A DNA stretch of 15,603 bases from an uncultured Oscillospiraceae bacterium (lineage in GTDB: Bacteria; Bacillota; Clostridia; Oscillospirales; Oscillospiraceae), in NCBI GenBank assembly GCA_934590505.1, contig CAKTPC010000041.1, positions 1 to 15,603 on the forward strand. Direction: 5' to 3'. Position 1 is the first letter of the stretch, and each line of letters begins with the position of its first letter. The notes beneath the pieces are model-generated. The model saw nothing but the letters and a program-made list of their open reading frames with translations. It had not been told where the DNA came from and did no database searches. Shown in pieces: positions 6,306-12,448 of the stretch. Made by a program: the position numbers and the translations under genes.

Positions 6306-8006
6306 ATGTTCAAGAAAAAGATAAGCGCCGCGATATCCGTGCTGCTGTGCGTGCTGCTGCTCGGCGGCTGCGTTCTCGACTCGCTGCTTGAGTTCGACCG
6401 CGCGGACTATACCGCAAAGGAAATATGCAGCTTTGACGACATGGAATATGTCCGGCCTGACGTGCAGGCGTTTGAGGACAAGGCGCTGGAGATCGAACAG
6501 GCGCTGACTGACGGGACAAAGCTCAATGCCGTTGAAGCGTTGCTGGATGAACTGTACGCGATGTACTACAGCTTTGACACGATGTTCACCATCGCCGATA
6601 TCCGCAGCTGTCAGGACGTTTCCGACAGCTACTACGCCGCAGAGTATGACTGGTGCAGCGACGCGTATTACGACATACAGGAGACGCTGGACGGCGTGTA
6701 CTATGCCTGCGCCGCCTCCGCACTCGGCGAGAAGCTTGAGAAGGAATACTTCTGGGACGGCTTCTGCGATGAGTATGCCGACTCCGGAGAGAGCGTCTAT
6801 ACCGAGGAGTACCAAAAGCTCGTGTACAGCGAGAATGAGCTGCTGTCGCAGTACCGCATTCTGGTTGCTGAAGCCGGGATGGAGCTTGATGGCAAAGAGT
6901 GGACGCTGGAGGAGTACTTCACGCAGGAGGACTCCGATATCCAACGCGGCTACGAGGCCTATTACGAGAAGAATAACCCCCTGATCGGCGAACTGTATAT
7001 AGAGCTTGTGAATGTGCGCAACGAGCAGGCGGCGCTGCTGGGCTATGACAGCTACGCGCAGATGCAGTATGAACTGAGCTACGACCGCGATTTCAGCCCC
7101 GAGGAGGGCGAACAGTATATCGAGGCGATAAAGGAATACATCGTCCCCGTGTATAAGCGGATAATGGAACAGGACCCGTATAGCTCGCTCAGCTATGAGT
7201 ACGTCTCCGACAGGGAACTCAAATGGCTGCTCCAGAGCGCGGCGGAGAACATGGGCGGGGACATTGCCGAGGCCTATGACTTCATGAAAACCTACGAGCT
7301 CTGGGACGTTGAGCTGCGCGAGGACAAGGCAAACATGTCCTTCCAGACCTATCTTCAGGACTATGAAGCGCCGTTCCTGTTCATCGATCCATACGGCGAC
7401 AGCGAGGATATAATAACCGTCTGCCATGAGTTCGGACACTATGTGGACGCATATGTAAACTTTAATTCCTACGAGACAATGGATCTTGCCGAGTGCTTCT
7501 CGCAGTCCATGCAGTATATTGGCCTGAGCGCAATGAAGGACAACTTCACTGACGACGAGTTTGAAAACCTGATGCGCATGAACCTGCTCGATACGCTTGA
7601 GACCTTCGTGCAGCAGGCGTCATTTGCGGAATTTGAGAACCGCGTATACAAGGCGGACGAGCTGAGCCTTGAGTGGATAAACGAGCTGAGCCTTGAGCTC
7701 GCCGAGGAGTATGGCTACTATGACGGCGTGAACGAGACGTATTACGCCATGAGCTGGATCGACACTCCACACTTCTTCAATGCACCATATTACGTGATAA
7801 GCTATGCCGCGTCCGCGGGCGTGGCGCTGGAGATATACGCGCTCGAGCTTGAAGAGAACGGCGCGGGACTTGATAAGTTCTGCGAGATGGTGCAGCGCGA
7901 CGGCTCCGGGCTGCGCGAGGTCACAGGTGCTGCCGGCCTGCCCGATCCGCTTTCGGATGCCCAGACGAATAAGGCAGCGGAGCTTTTCGCAGATCAGCTC
8001 TTATAA
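6306..8006 (+). CDS. M3-family oligoendopeptidase-like lipoprotein
   Basis: A 566-residue predicted zinc metallopeptidase exported and anchored by lipid. Residues 1-21 form a type II signal peptide with a basic start (MFKKK), a hydrophobic core and lipobox LGGC, lipidated at Cys22. The zinc motif HEFGH is at 374-378, with E396 in DLAECFSQ as the likely third ligand, as in PepF-type M3 peptidases. The downstream PYYVISYAAS (494-503) matches the substrate-binding tyrosine region of that family. The mature part is very acidic and rich in Tyr and Glu. The start at 6306 has AAGGGG seven bases upstream. Most M3 enzymes are cytosolic, so a lipoprotein form suggests peptide trimming at the cell surface. 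It stands alone between two terminators. The family is likely from the motif set; the substrate is unknown. Confidence 0.85.
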   Translation: MFKKKISAAISVLLCVLLLGGCVLDSLLEFDRADYTAKEICSFDDMEYVRPDVQAFEDKALEIEQALTDGTKLNAVEALLDELYAMYYSFDTMFTIADIRSCQDVSDSYYAAEYDWCSDAYYDIQETLDGVYYACAASALGEKLEKEYFWDGFCDEYADSGESVYTEEYQKLVYSENELLSQYRILVAEAGMELDGKEWTLEEYFTQEDSDIQRGYEAYYEKNNPLIGELYIELVNVRNEQAALLGYDSYAQMQYELSYDRDFSPEEGEQYIEAIKEYIVPVYKRIMEQDPYSSLSYEYVSDRELKWLLQSAAENMGGDIAEAYDFMKTYELWDVELREDKANMSFQTYLQDYEAPFLFIDPYGDSEDIITVCHEFGHYVDAYVNFNSYETMDLAECFSQSMQYIGLSAMKDNFTDDEFENLMRMNLLDTLETFVQQASFAEFENRVYKADELSLEWINELSLELAEEYGYYDGVNETYYAMSWIDTPHFFNAPYYVISYAASAGVALEIYALELEENGAGLDKFCEMVQRDGSGLREVTGAAGLPDPLSDAQTNKAAELFADQLL

Positions 8007-8019
8007 TAAAAATGAGAAC

Positions 8020-8059
8020 CCCCTGCTCCGATGGAAAAACATCGGCGCAGGGGTTTTTT
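8020..8059. terminator. Terminator between the convergent peptidase and membrane-protein genes
   Basis: CCCCTGC-T-CCGATG (8020-8033), loop GAAAAA and CATCGG-C-GCAGGGG (8040-8053) form a 13-bp stem with one internal mismatch, followed by six T residues on the plus strand. The T-run reaches into the stop codon of the minus-strand gene. Reading the other way, the hairpin is followed by TTCTCATTTTT, so it may work in both directions. Confidence 0.85.
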
Positions 8060-8642
8060 ATCTCTCGTCATCCATCAGGTCGTAGTTGATCCCGTCATCG
8101 GGCAGTTCGTCCTCGTCTGCCGTCACAGGCTTCGGCGCGTGCTTTGCGGCCTTCTCCGCCTTCTTGTGCGCTCTCGCGGCCTTGCGGTCATAGAGATATT
8201 CCGGCACTGCCGCGTCAAAGCGCAGAGAGAGCATCTGCGCAAGCTCCTTTGCCATGCGCTCCGCCGCGCAGCCCTTTCCGCCGCATATCACGGGGATCGC
8301 CGCAAGCTCTGCCCCGCTGCCGTCCAGAAGGACGATCACGCGGCTGACAGAGCCGTGCACCGTAACCTCGCGGCTGGAGACGGAGACGACGCCCTCAAGC
8401 GGTATCTCCGCGCTCTGCATCCCGCACAGGCGGAGAGTTCCGCTGCCGGGGACGTATTCGGCCTTAGAGGAGAAGACGACATATACATACACCCCGAACA
8501 GCGCCGCCGCGGCGAGAAACGCCAGCAGCGCGCCGATTGAAAAGCGCAGCGTCATCCACGCGATGCCAGCAGCGGCGATAATGACGGCACATATAATGCA
8601 GCTCACCTTCGAGCCGCGGCTGACAAGTCTCAAAGTTTTCAT
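8058..8642 (-). CDS. Small two-helix membrane protein of unknown function
   Basis: I do not recognise this 194-residue protein. It has two hydrophobic helices (about 11-31 and 35-57) joined by a very short turn. A beta-rich segment follows (about 60-140, with alternating strands such as RVIVLLDGSG and AELAAIPVI), reminiscent of small PH-like membrane proteins. A basic, alanine/lysine-rich helix (153-172) and an acidic tail end the protein. The start at 8642 is preferred over 8684 because GGGAGG (8653-8648) lies five bases upstream and no ribosome binding site precedes the longer start. The beta segment is probably cytosolic, given the charged tail and the short helical hairpin. It is transcribed alone, divergently from the PTS operon and convergently with the M3 lipoprotein. 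A role in the PTS is not suggested by sequence. Confidence 0.7.
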   Translation of the reverse strand: MKTLRLVSRGSKVSCIICAVIIAAAGIAWMTLRFSIGALLAFLAAAALFGVYVYVVFSSKAEYVPGSGTLRLCGMQSAEIPLEGVVSVSSREVTVHGSVSRVIVLLDGSGAELAAIPVICGGKGCAAERMAKELAQMLSLRFDAAVPEYLYDRKAARAHKKAEKAAKHAPKPVTADEDELPDDGINYDLMDDER

Positions 8643-8686
8643 AAAAACCTCCCGACTGATGCATAATTCAGCTTTGCTTATCATCT

Positions 8687-8714
8687 ATGTTACCATAAAA
8701 CTCGGGATGGTCAA
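8687..8714 (-). promoter_or_regulatory. Probable promoter of the two-helix membrane protein gene
   Basis: On the minus strand TTGACC (8714-8709), 16 bases and TAACAT (8692-8687) make a fair sigma-A promoter, 45 bases upstream of the ATG. It lies back-to-back with the PTS promoter. Confidence 0.45.
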
Positions 8715-8724
8715 TCCATGATTT

Positions 8725-8747
8725 TGTTAATTATTAACACAATGTGT
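8725..8747. promoter_or_regulatory. Two adjoining dyads upstream of the PTS promoter
   Basis: TGTTAATTATTAACA (8725-8739) is a perfect 15-base palindrome, overlapped by ACACAATGTGT (8737-8747), an 11-base palindrome. Both lie 7-30 bases upstream of the PTS -35 box, in the space between two divergent promoters. They are candidate sites for the operon's RpiR regulator or another protein; no experiment supports this. Confidence 0.4.
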
Positions 8748-8754
8748 CAAAAAC

Positions 8755-8783
8755 TTGATAGGCTAAAAAAACTCTGATATTAT
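8755..8783 (+). promoter_or_regulatory. Sigma-A promoter of the PTS operon
   Basis: TTGATA (8755-8760), exactly 17 bases and TATTAT (8778-8783) are each one mismatch from consensus. The transcription start would fall near 8790, giving a leader of about 58 bases before the EIIB start codon. Confidence 0.8.
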
Positions 8784-8796
8784 GCAGTCAAGGAAC

Positions 8797-8816
8797 GCAC
8801 AGTTGTGCATCATGCA
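8797..8816. promoter_or_regulatory. Overlapping dyads in the PTS leader, possible operator
   Basis: GCACAGTTGTGC (8797-8808) and TGCATCATGCA (8806-8816) are two overlapping perfect inverted repeats starting about seven bases after the predicted transcription start. That is a suitable place for a roadblock repressor such as an RpiR-family dimer or tetramer. The assignment is inference. Confidence 0.4.
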
Positions 8817-8847
8817 AAGAAAATCAGGAAAGGAGGTTCATGTTTTT

Positions 8848-9339
8848 ATGGATTATCTTCGTATAGACGACCGCCTTATACATGGGCAGATAGTTACCGC
8901 GTGGTGCGGTCACCTTAAGATCAATGAGATCATCGCCATTGACGACGCCCTCGCCGCAAACAAGACCCTGCAGTCAATAATGCTCATGGGCATTCCGAAG
9001 CAGTACAAATCCCATGTCGTGACCATGGCCGAGGCAAAGGAGATATTCGCCCAGCCCTCCGACGGCAACCGCCTGTTCGTCACGCGTCTGCCGCAGGATC
9101 TGAGCAATCTGCGCGAGGAGCTTAAGAAGTGCGAACTGGTCGTCATCGGCAACGCCGCAAAGCGCGCGGACACCCGCTTCAATCTCACCAAGGGCGGCGG
9201 CAGCGTGTTCTTCGCGAGCGAGGCAGACATCAAGCTGTTTGACGAGATCGCCGCGGACGGCGTAAAGCTCGTGTATCAGACGGTCCCGAAGTCCCCGTCG
9301 AAGGAGTGGACGGATATTCGCAAGGGTATCAAGCTCTGA
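8848..9339 (+). CDS. Mannose-family PTS enzyme IIB
   Basis: A 163-residue soluble phosphotransfer subunit. It carries IDDRLIHGQ at 6-14, and H12 is the phosphorylated histidine typical of mannose/sorbose/fructose-type IIB proteins, unlike the cysteine used by other PTS families. It accepts phosphate from EIIA and passes it to the incoming sugar at EIIC/EIID. The start at 8848 is set by the conserved MxxxRIDDRLIHGQ N-terminus; AGGAGG (8831-8836) is 11 bases away, slightly long. An upstream in-frame ATG at 8782 would overlap the -10 box and is rejected. It is the first gene of the operon, followed 54 bases later by EIIC; a small AGGGC/GCCCT hairpin (9351-9363) lies in that gap. The sugar cannot be read from the sequence. 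Confidence 0.95.
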   Translation: MDYLRIDDRLIHGQIVTAWCGHLKINEIIAIDDALAANKTLQSIMLMGIPKQYKSHVVTMAEAKEIFAQPSDGNRLFVTRLPQDLSNLREELKKCELVVIGNAAKRADTRFNLTKGGGSVFFASEADIKLFDEIAADGVKLVYQTVPKSPSKEWTDIRKGIKL

Positions 9340-9393
9340 ATCCGTATTTAAGGGCACTGCCCTGAAAATAAAATTTTATAGGAGGAAAAGTCT

Positions 9394-10176
9394 ATGAGCA
9401 CTTTGCAAGTGATCCTTATCGCCCTGTTCATATATTTGGGCGCTATCGGATCAATCGTCGGCAATACCATCGGCTGGTACTGCCTTGGCCGTCCTCTCGT
9501 GGCGTCCTTCGTCGTCGGCATCATTATGGGAGATGTGCAGACGGCTATGCTGGTCGGCGTTCCCCTGCAGATCGCCTACCTTGCGAACGTCACTCCCGGC
9601 GGCGCGGTCGCATGGGATCTGTCCTACGCTACCTACGTCGGCACCGCAATGGCGATAGCTCTCAAGGGCACCGTCGGTGCGGGTGACGCGGCTGCTCTCA
9701 TCGGTCTGGCCTTCACCGGCGCCGGTATCGGCGGCGTTGTCGGCGGCACGATGTGGAACGTCCACTATGCACTCGATGTATTCATCAACCGCTGGGCAAA
9801 CAAGATCGCCGAATCCGGCGACGCAAAGAAGATGTGGATGCCCAACATGATCGGCGGCTGCGGTATCGGCTTCCTGTGCCGCTTCATCCCGGCTGTCATC
9901 GTCCTGTCCGCGATCAACCTCGGCACCAACGCCGGCATCGCTATCCCCGGCTGGTTCACCACCGGCATCTCTGCCTTCGGCAGCATGATGGCTGCCCTCG
10001 GTATGGGCATCATCCTCTCCTTCCTCGTCAAGAAGGGCGTACACTGGGCCATCTTCCTCGGCGGCTTCGTGCTGGTCACCTACTTCGGCATGAGCACCAT
10101 GGCAGTCGCGGTCATCGCTGCGATCGTCGCTGTTATCTACTACTATGTCATCAGCAAGAGAGAGGAGGCAGCTTAA
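9394..10176 (+). CDS. Mannose-family PTS enzyme IIC (membrane channel)
   Basis: A 260-residue polytopic membrane protein. With EIID it forms the translocation channel of a mannose/sorbose-type PTS. The family motif GDVQTAMLVGVPLQI (46-60) is clear, after a first helix at about 4-22 and RPLVASFVVGIIMG (33-46). Glycine-rich stretches follow (GAGIGGVVGG near 110), then several more hydrophobic helices and a short charged C-terminus (SKREEAA). AGGAGG (9380-9385) lies eight bases before the ATG. Its last codons contain the ribosome binding site of EIID, and only one base separates the two genes, suggesting translational coupling. Length matches the family (about 250-270). Confidence 0.95.
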   Translation: MSTLQVILIALFIYLGAIGSIVGNTIGWYCLGRPLVASFVVGIIMGDVQTAMLVGVPLQIAYLANVTPGGAVAWDLSYATYVGTAMAIALKGTVGAGDAAALIGLAFTGAGIGGVVGGTMWNVHYALDVFINRWANKIAESGDAKKMWMPNMIGGCGIGFLCRFIPAVIVLSAINLGTNAGIAIPGWFTTGISAFGSMMAALGMGIILSFLVKKGVHWAIFLGGFVLVTYFGMSTMAVAVIAAIVAVIYYYVISKREEAA

Positions 10177-10177
10177 T

Positions 10178-11056
10178 ATGAAAACCGTCAGCAAGAAAAC
10201 TCTTAAGAAATCCTTCCTCAACTGGTTCTTCTGGAATGGCTGCTCTCAGCAGGCTGAGACCATGCTCGGCATGGCGTTCGGTCAGTCCATGGCTCCCGTG
10301 ATCGATGAGCTGTACGAAACCAAGGAAGATAAGGCTGCCGCTCTGCAGCGCCACATCACCCTGTTCAATACCGAGTCTCAGGTCGGCTCCATCTGCAACG
10401 GTATCGCGATCGGCATGGAGGAGCAGCTTGCAAACGGCAACGGCTCCGCCGAGTCCATTCAGGAAGCCAAGGTGGCCCTCATCGGGCCCACCTCCGCGAT
10501 CGGCGACTCCCTATGGGTCGCGACCATTATTCCCCTGCTGCTCACTATCTGCCTGTCCATCGCCAGCGCTATCCCCGGCTCTGCATGGGTCGGCGCTCTG
10601 CTGTACATGATCATCTACCCGCTCGGCACCTACCTGCTCAGCTGGAAGCTCTTCAACCTCGGCTACAAGGCCGGCCTTGACGGCGTTCAGCGCTTCATGG
10701 CTTCGGGCGAGCTTGACCGCATCATGCAGGCGATCACCGTTCTCGGTCTGATCGTTGTCGGCGCTCTGACTGCAAGCTTCGTCACCTGCAATCTCAACAT
10801 CGACATCAAGACCGCAGCCCAGGTGTTCGATTCCGCTTCCGGTACATACGTTGAAGGCGTTATCTCCGTATTCAATCTCGATAACCTGCTCAACAGTGTG
10901 TTCCCGCACATCGTTCCTCTGGCGCTGACCCTCGGCGTGTACAATCTGTACACTAAGAAGAACTGGACTCCTCTGGCCATCATGGGCCTGATCCTCGTTC
11001 TCGCCGCGGTGCTCACCGCCATCGGATACATCCCCGCAGTCGGTGCCTTCGTCTGA
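10178..11056 (+). CDS. Mannose-family PTS enzyme IID
   Basis: A 292-residue subunit, unique to the mannose superfamily of PTS transporters, that pairs with EIIC. The N-terminus (KKTLKKSFLNWFFWNG) and the central ALIGPTSAIGDSLWVAT (100-116) are typical of EIID, with C-terminal hydrophobic segments. The start at 10178 is chosen because it begins one base after the EIIC stop, with AGAGGAGG (10161-10168) nine bases upstream, and gives the usual family N-terminus. An earlier in-frame ATG at 10145 would add unrelated residues overlapping EIIC. After the stop comes a GC-rich hairpin and then the SIS gene. Confidence 0.95.
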   Translation: MKTVSKKTLKKSFLNWFFWNGCSQQAETMLGMAFGQSMAPVIDELYETKEDKAAALQRHITLFNTESQVGSICNGIAIGMEEQLANGNGSAESIQEAKVALIGPTSAIGDSLWVATIIPLLLTICLSIASAIPGSAWVGALLYMIIYPLGTYLLSWKLFNLGYKAGLDGVQRFMASGELDRIMQAITVLGLIVVGALTASFVTCNLNIDIKTAAQVFDSASGTYVEGVISVFNLDNLLNSVFPHIVPLALTLGVYNLYTKKNWTPLAIMGLILVLAAVLTAIGYIPAVGAFV

Positions 11057-11095
11057 TATAACGGACGGAGACTGACATAATAAAGCCAACGCAAA

Positions 11096-11123
11096 CGGCC
11101 GGCAGAACAAAACCTGCCGGCCG
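11096..11123 (+). other. GC-rich intercistronic stem-loop between EIID and the SIS gene
   Basis: A perfect 10-bp stem, CGGCCGGCAG (11096-11105) with CTGCCGGCCG (11114-11123), and an AACAAAAC loop. No T-run follows (ACGGTAAAACC), so it does not look like an intrinsic terminator. Such intra-operon hairpins often protect the upstream message from 3' decay, which would raise the EIIBCD message over the downstream genes; this role is inferred. Confidence 0.6.
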
Positions 11124-11148
11124 ACGGTAAAACCAAAGGAGAAGAAAA

Positions 11149-11910
11149 ATGGCACAACTCGAGTACATCAAAAGAATAACCGAAGTTATTGAGAAGATTG
11201 ACAAGGAGCAGTCGGCAAATATCGCAGCCGCGGCTGACCTTTGCGCCGAGACCATCAATTCCGGCAAGCTCGTGCATCTGTTCGGCAGCGGCCACAGCGT
11301 CCTGCCCGTGCAGGATGTGTTCCCGCGCTACGGCGGCGTTGTCGGCTGGCATCCGGTCATGGATCCCAGGCTTATGTGGAATAACGTTATCGGCCCCGGC
11401 GGCGCTCGTGAGCTGCTGTGGATCGAGCGTCAGGAGGGCTACATCCAGAACTTCCTGCAGAGCTACAACTTCCAGGAAGGCGAGGTCATGATCGTTTTCT
11501 CCCACGGCGGCCTGAACGCGGCTCCCATCGAGGCGGCGCTCTACGCCAAGGAGAGAGGCCTGAAGGTCATCGCTATCACCAGCGGTGAGAACTATGAGAA
11601 GGCCACCGCCACCCATTCCTCCGGCAAGAAGCTCGGCGACTGCGCCGATATAATGATCAGCAACTGCTGCCCGCTTGAGGACGCTCTTGTCGCCATCCCC
11701 GGCTATTACCAGAAGGTCGGCGCTTCCTCCACCGTTGCTGTCATCACCATTGCTCAGTCCATCGCTTCCGAGACTGCACTGCGTCTTGAGAAGATGGGTC
11801 ACAAGATGAACATCTTCGTTTCCCCGAACGTCACCGAGATCCCCAAGGACTATATGCAGGTCGTATACAAGGATTATCGCGACACCGTTTTCAGCAACTC
11901 CAACATGTAA
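11149..11910 (+). CDS. SIS-domain phosphosugar-binding protein, UPF0309-like
   Basis: A 253-residue protein with a sugar isomerase (SIS) fold. The phosphosugar-binding signatures are LFGSGHS (44-50) and FSHGGLNAAPIEAA (117-130), followed by KVIAITSG. The pattern, including FGSGHS and DP near residue 72, matches the uncharacterised UPF0309 family rather than GlmS, KdsD or MurQ. It probably binds, isomerises or otherwise processes the phosphosugar produced by the PTS; the actual reaction is unknown. Conspicuous cysteines (SNCCPLED, 171-178) are present. AAGGAG (11136-11141) lies seven bases before the ATG. It sits between EIID and EIIA, in the middle of the transporter genes. It is the only enzyme-like gene of the operon apart from phosphotransfer components, so it is the best lead to the substrate. 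Confidence 0.85.
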   Translation: MAQLEYIKRITEVIEKIDKEQSANIAAAADLCAETINSGKLVHLFGSGHSVLPVQDVFPRYGGVVGWHPVMDPRLMWNNVIGPGGARELLWIERQEGYIQNFLQSYNFQEGEVMIVFSHGGLNAAPIEAALYAKERGLKVIAITSGENYEKATATHSSGKKLGDCADIMISNCCPLEDALVAIPGYYQKVGASSTVAVITIAQSIASETALRLEKMGHKMNIFVSPNVTEIPKDYMQVVYKDYRDTVFSNSNM

Positions 11911-11911
11911 G

Positions 11912-11936
11912 CTCCGGAATATAACTCCGGAATATA
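11912..11936. repeat. 12-base direct repeat after the SIS gene
   Basis: CTCCGGAATATA occurs twice (11912-11923 and 11925-11936), separated by one base. Each copy contains the self-complementary TCCGGA. It may be a slippage duplication or a tandem protein-binding site. Confidence 0.7.
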
Positions 11937-11945
11937 TGGATCTTT

Positions 11946-12037
11946 GGTTTCCGTGCGGCGGCACTGCCCGCCGTGCGGAAACCGGGGTAAACGCGTCTCC
12001 CGGCAAGGCCGCCGTATAAGGGGCTTTTGTGGGAGAC
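11946..12037 (+). other. Strongly structured leader before EIIA: two stem-loops
   Basis: The first element is a 16-bp stem with two internal G-T wobbles, 11946-11961 with 11968-11983 and loop CACTGC. It has no T-tract. The second pairs GTCTCCC (11995-12001) with GGGAGAC (12031-12037), enclosing 29 bases, and is followed by only TTT; it ends ten bases before the EIIA ribosome binding site (12047-12053). Together they fill most of the 148-base gap, the largest in the operon. RNA processing, stabilisation or conditional read-through are possible. I do not recognise a known riboswitch. Confidence 0.6.
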
Positions 12038-12058
12038 TTTATGTATAAGGAGGCGTGT

Positions 12059-12445
12059 ATGTCCAAGGTTGTCGTCATGGGTCACGGCGGTTACGCCACT
12101 GCCATGAAAAGAAATCTCGCCATGCTGGTCGGCGAGATGGAGGATTTTTATTACATTGATTTCAACGAGGAGGATTCTCTTGATATTCTTCAGAGTAAGC
12201 TCGATGAACTCCTCGCGGGGATAGAGGACGCGGTACTTTTCGTATGCGACCTTGCGGGCGGCTCGCCCTTCCGCACGGCGGCGCTGTGCGTATCGGAGCA
12301 CCCTGGCTGGGCGGTCGTCGCGGGGGTCAACACCTCGGCGCTCTCGGAGCTCTCCTTTAATACGGAGCTTGCGCCCGCGGAGCTTGCAAAGCTCGCCATA
12401 GACGTCACGAAGGACACCGTTATGGTGTTCCCGCCGGAGGAGTGA
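12059..12445 (+). CDS. Mannose-family PTS enzyme IIA
   Basis: A 128-residue soluble phosphocarrier of the mannose (EIIA-Man) fold that takes phosphate from HPr and hands it to EIIB. H9 in VVVMGHGGYA is the phosphorylated histidine, and D64 with AGGSP (66-70) completes the typical active-site surface. The start at 12059 follows AAGGAGG (12047-12053) by five bases and gives the canonical short N-terminus; an upstream in-frame ATG at 12029 lacks a ribosome binding site. It is separated from the SIS gene by a structured 148-base gap. Downstream, the next gene starts three bases after its stop, with that gene's ribosome binding site inside the EIIA 3' end. This marks a tightly coupled second half of the operon. 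Confidence 0.94.
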   Translation: MSKVVVMGHGGYATAMKRNLAMLVGEMEDFYYIDFNEEDSLDILQSKLDELLAGIEDAVLFVCDLAGGSPFRTAALCVSEHPGWAVVAGVNTSALSELSFNTELAPAELAKLAIDVTKDTVMVFPPEE

Positions 12446-12448
12446 GCC

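Noticed and set aside
6237..7439. A 400-codon open frame antisense to the M3 peptidase
   Set aside because: It has low complexity (Val/Leu/His-rich, typical of antisense to Glu/Tyr/Asp codons) and no start signals.
8782..8847. Upstream in-frame start for EIIB
   Set aside because: The ATG overlaps the -10 box, so it would not be in the transcript; the conserved IIB N-terminus starts at 8848.
9351..9363. AGGGC/GCCCT mini-hairpin between EIIB and EIIC, considered as a terminator
   Set aside because: It has only five base pairs and no T-run directly after it, and is too weak to stop transcription.
10145..10177. Upstream in-frame start for EIID inside EIIC
   Set aside because: It lacks a ribosome binding site, whereas 10178 has AGAGGAGG and the canonical N-terminus.
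11946..12037. Known riboswitch in the gap before EIIA
   Set aside because: I could not match any known aptamer core (glmS, lysine, glycine, PreQ1 and others); it is kept only as an unclassified structured region.
10687..12078. A 463-codon open frame antisense to EIID, SIS and EIIA
   Set aside because: It spans three well-supported plus-strand genes and their structured gaps, with no family resemblance.
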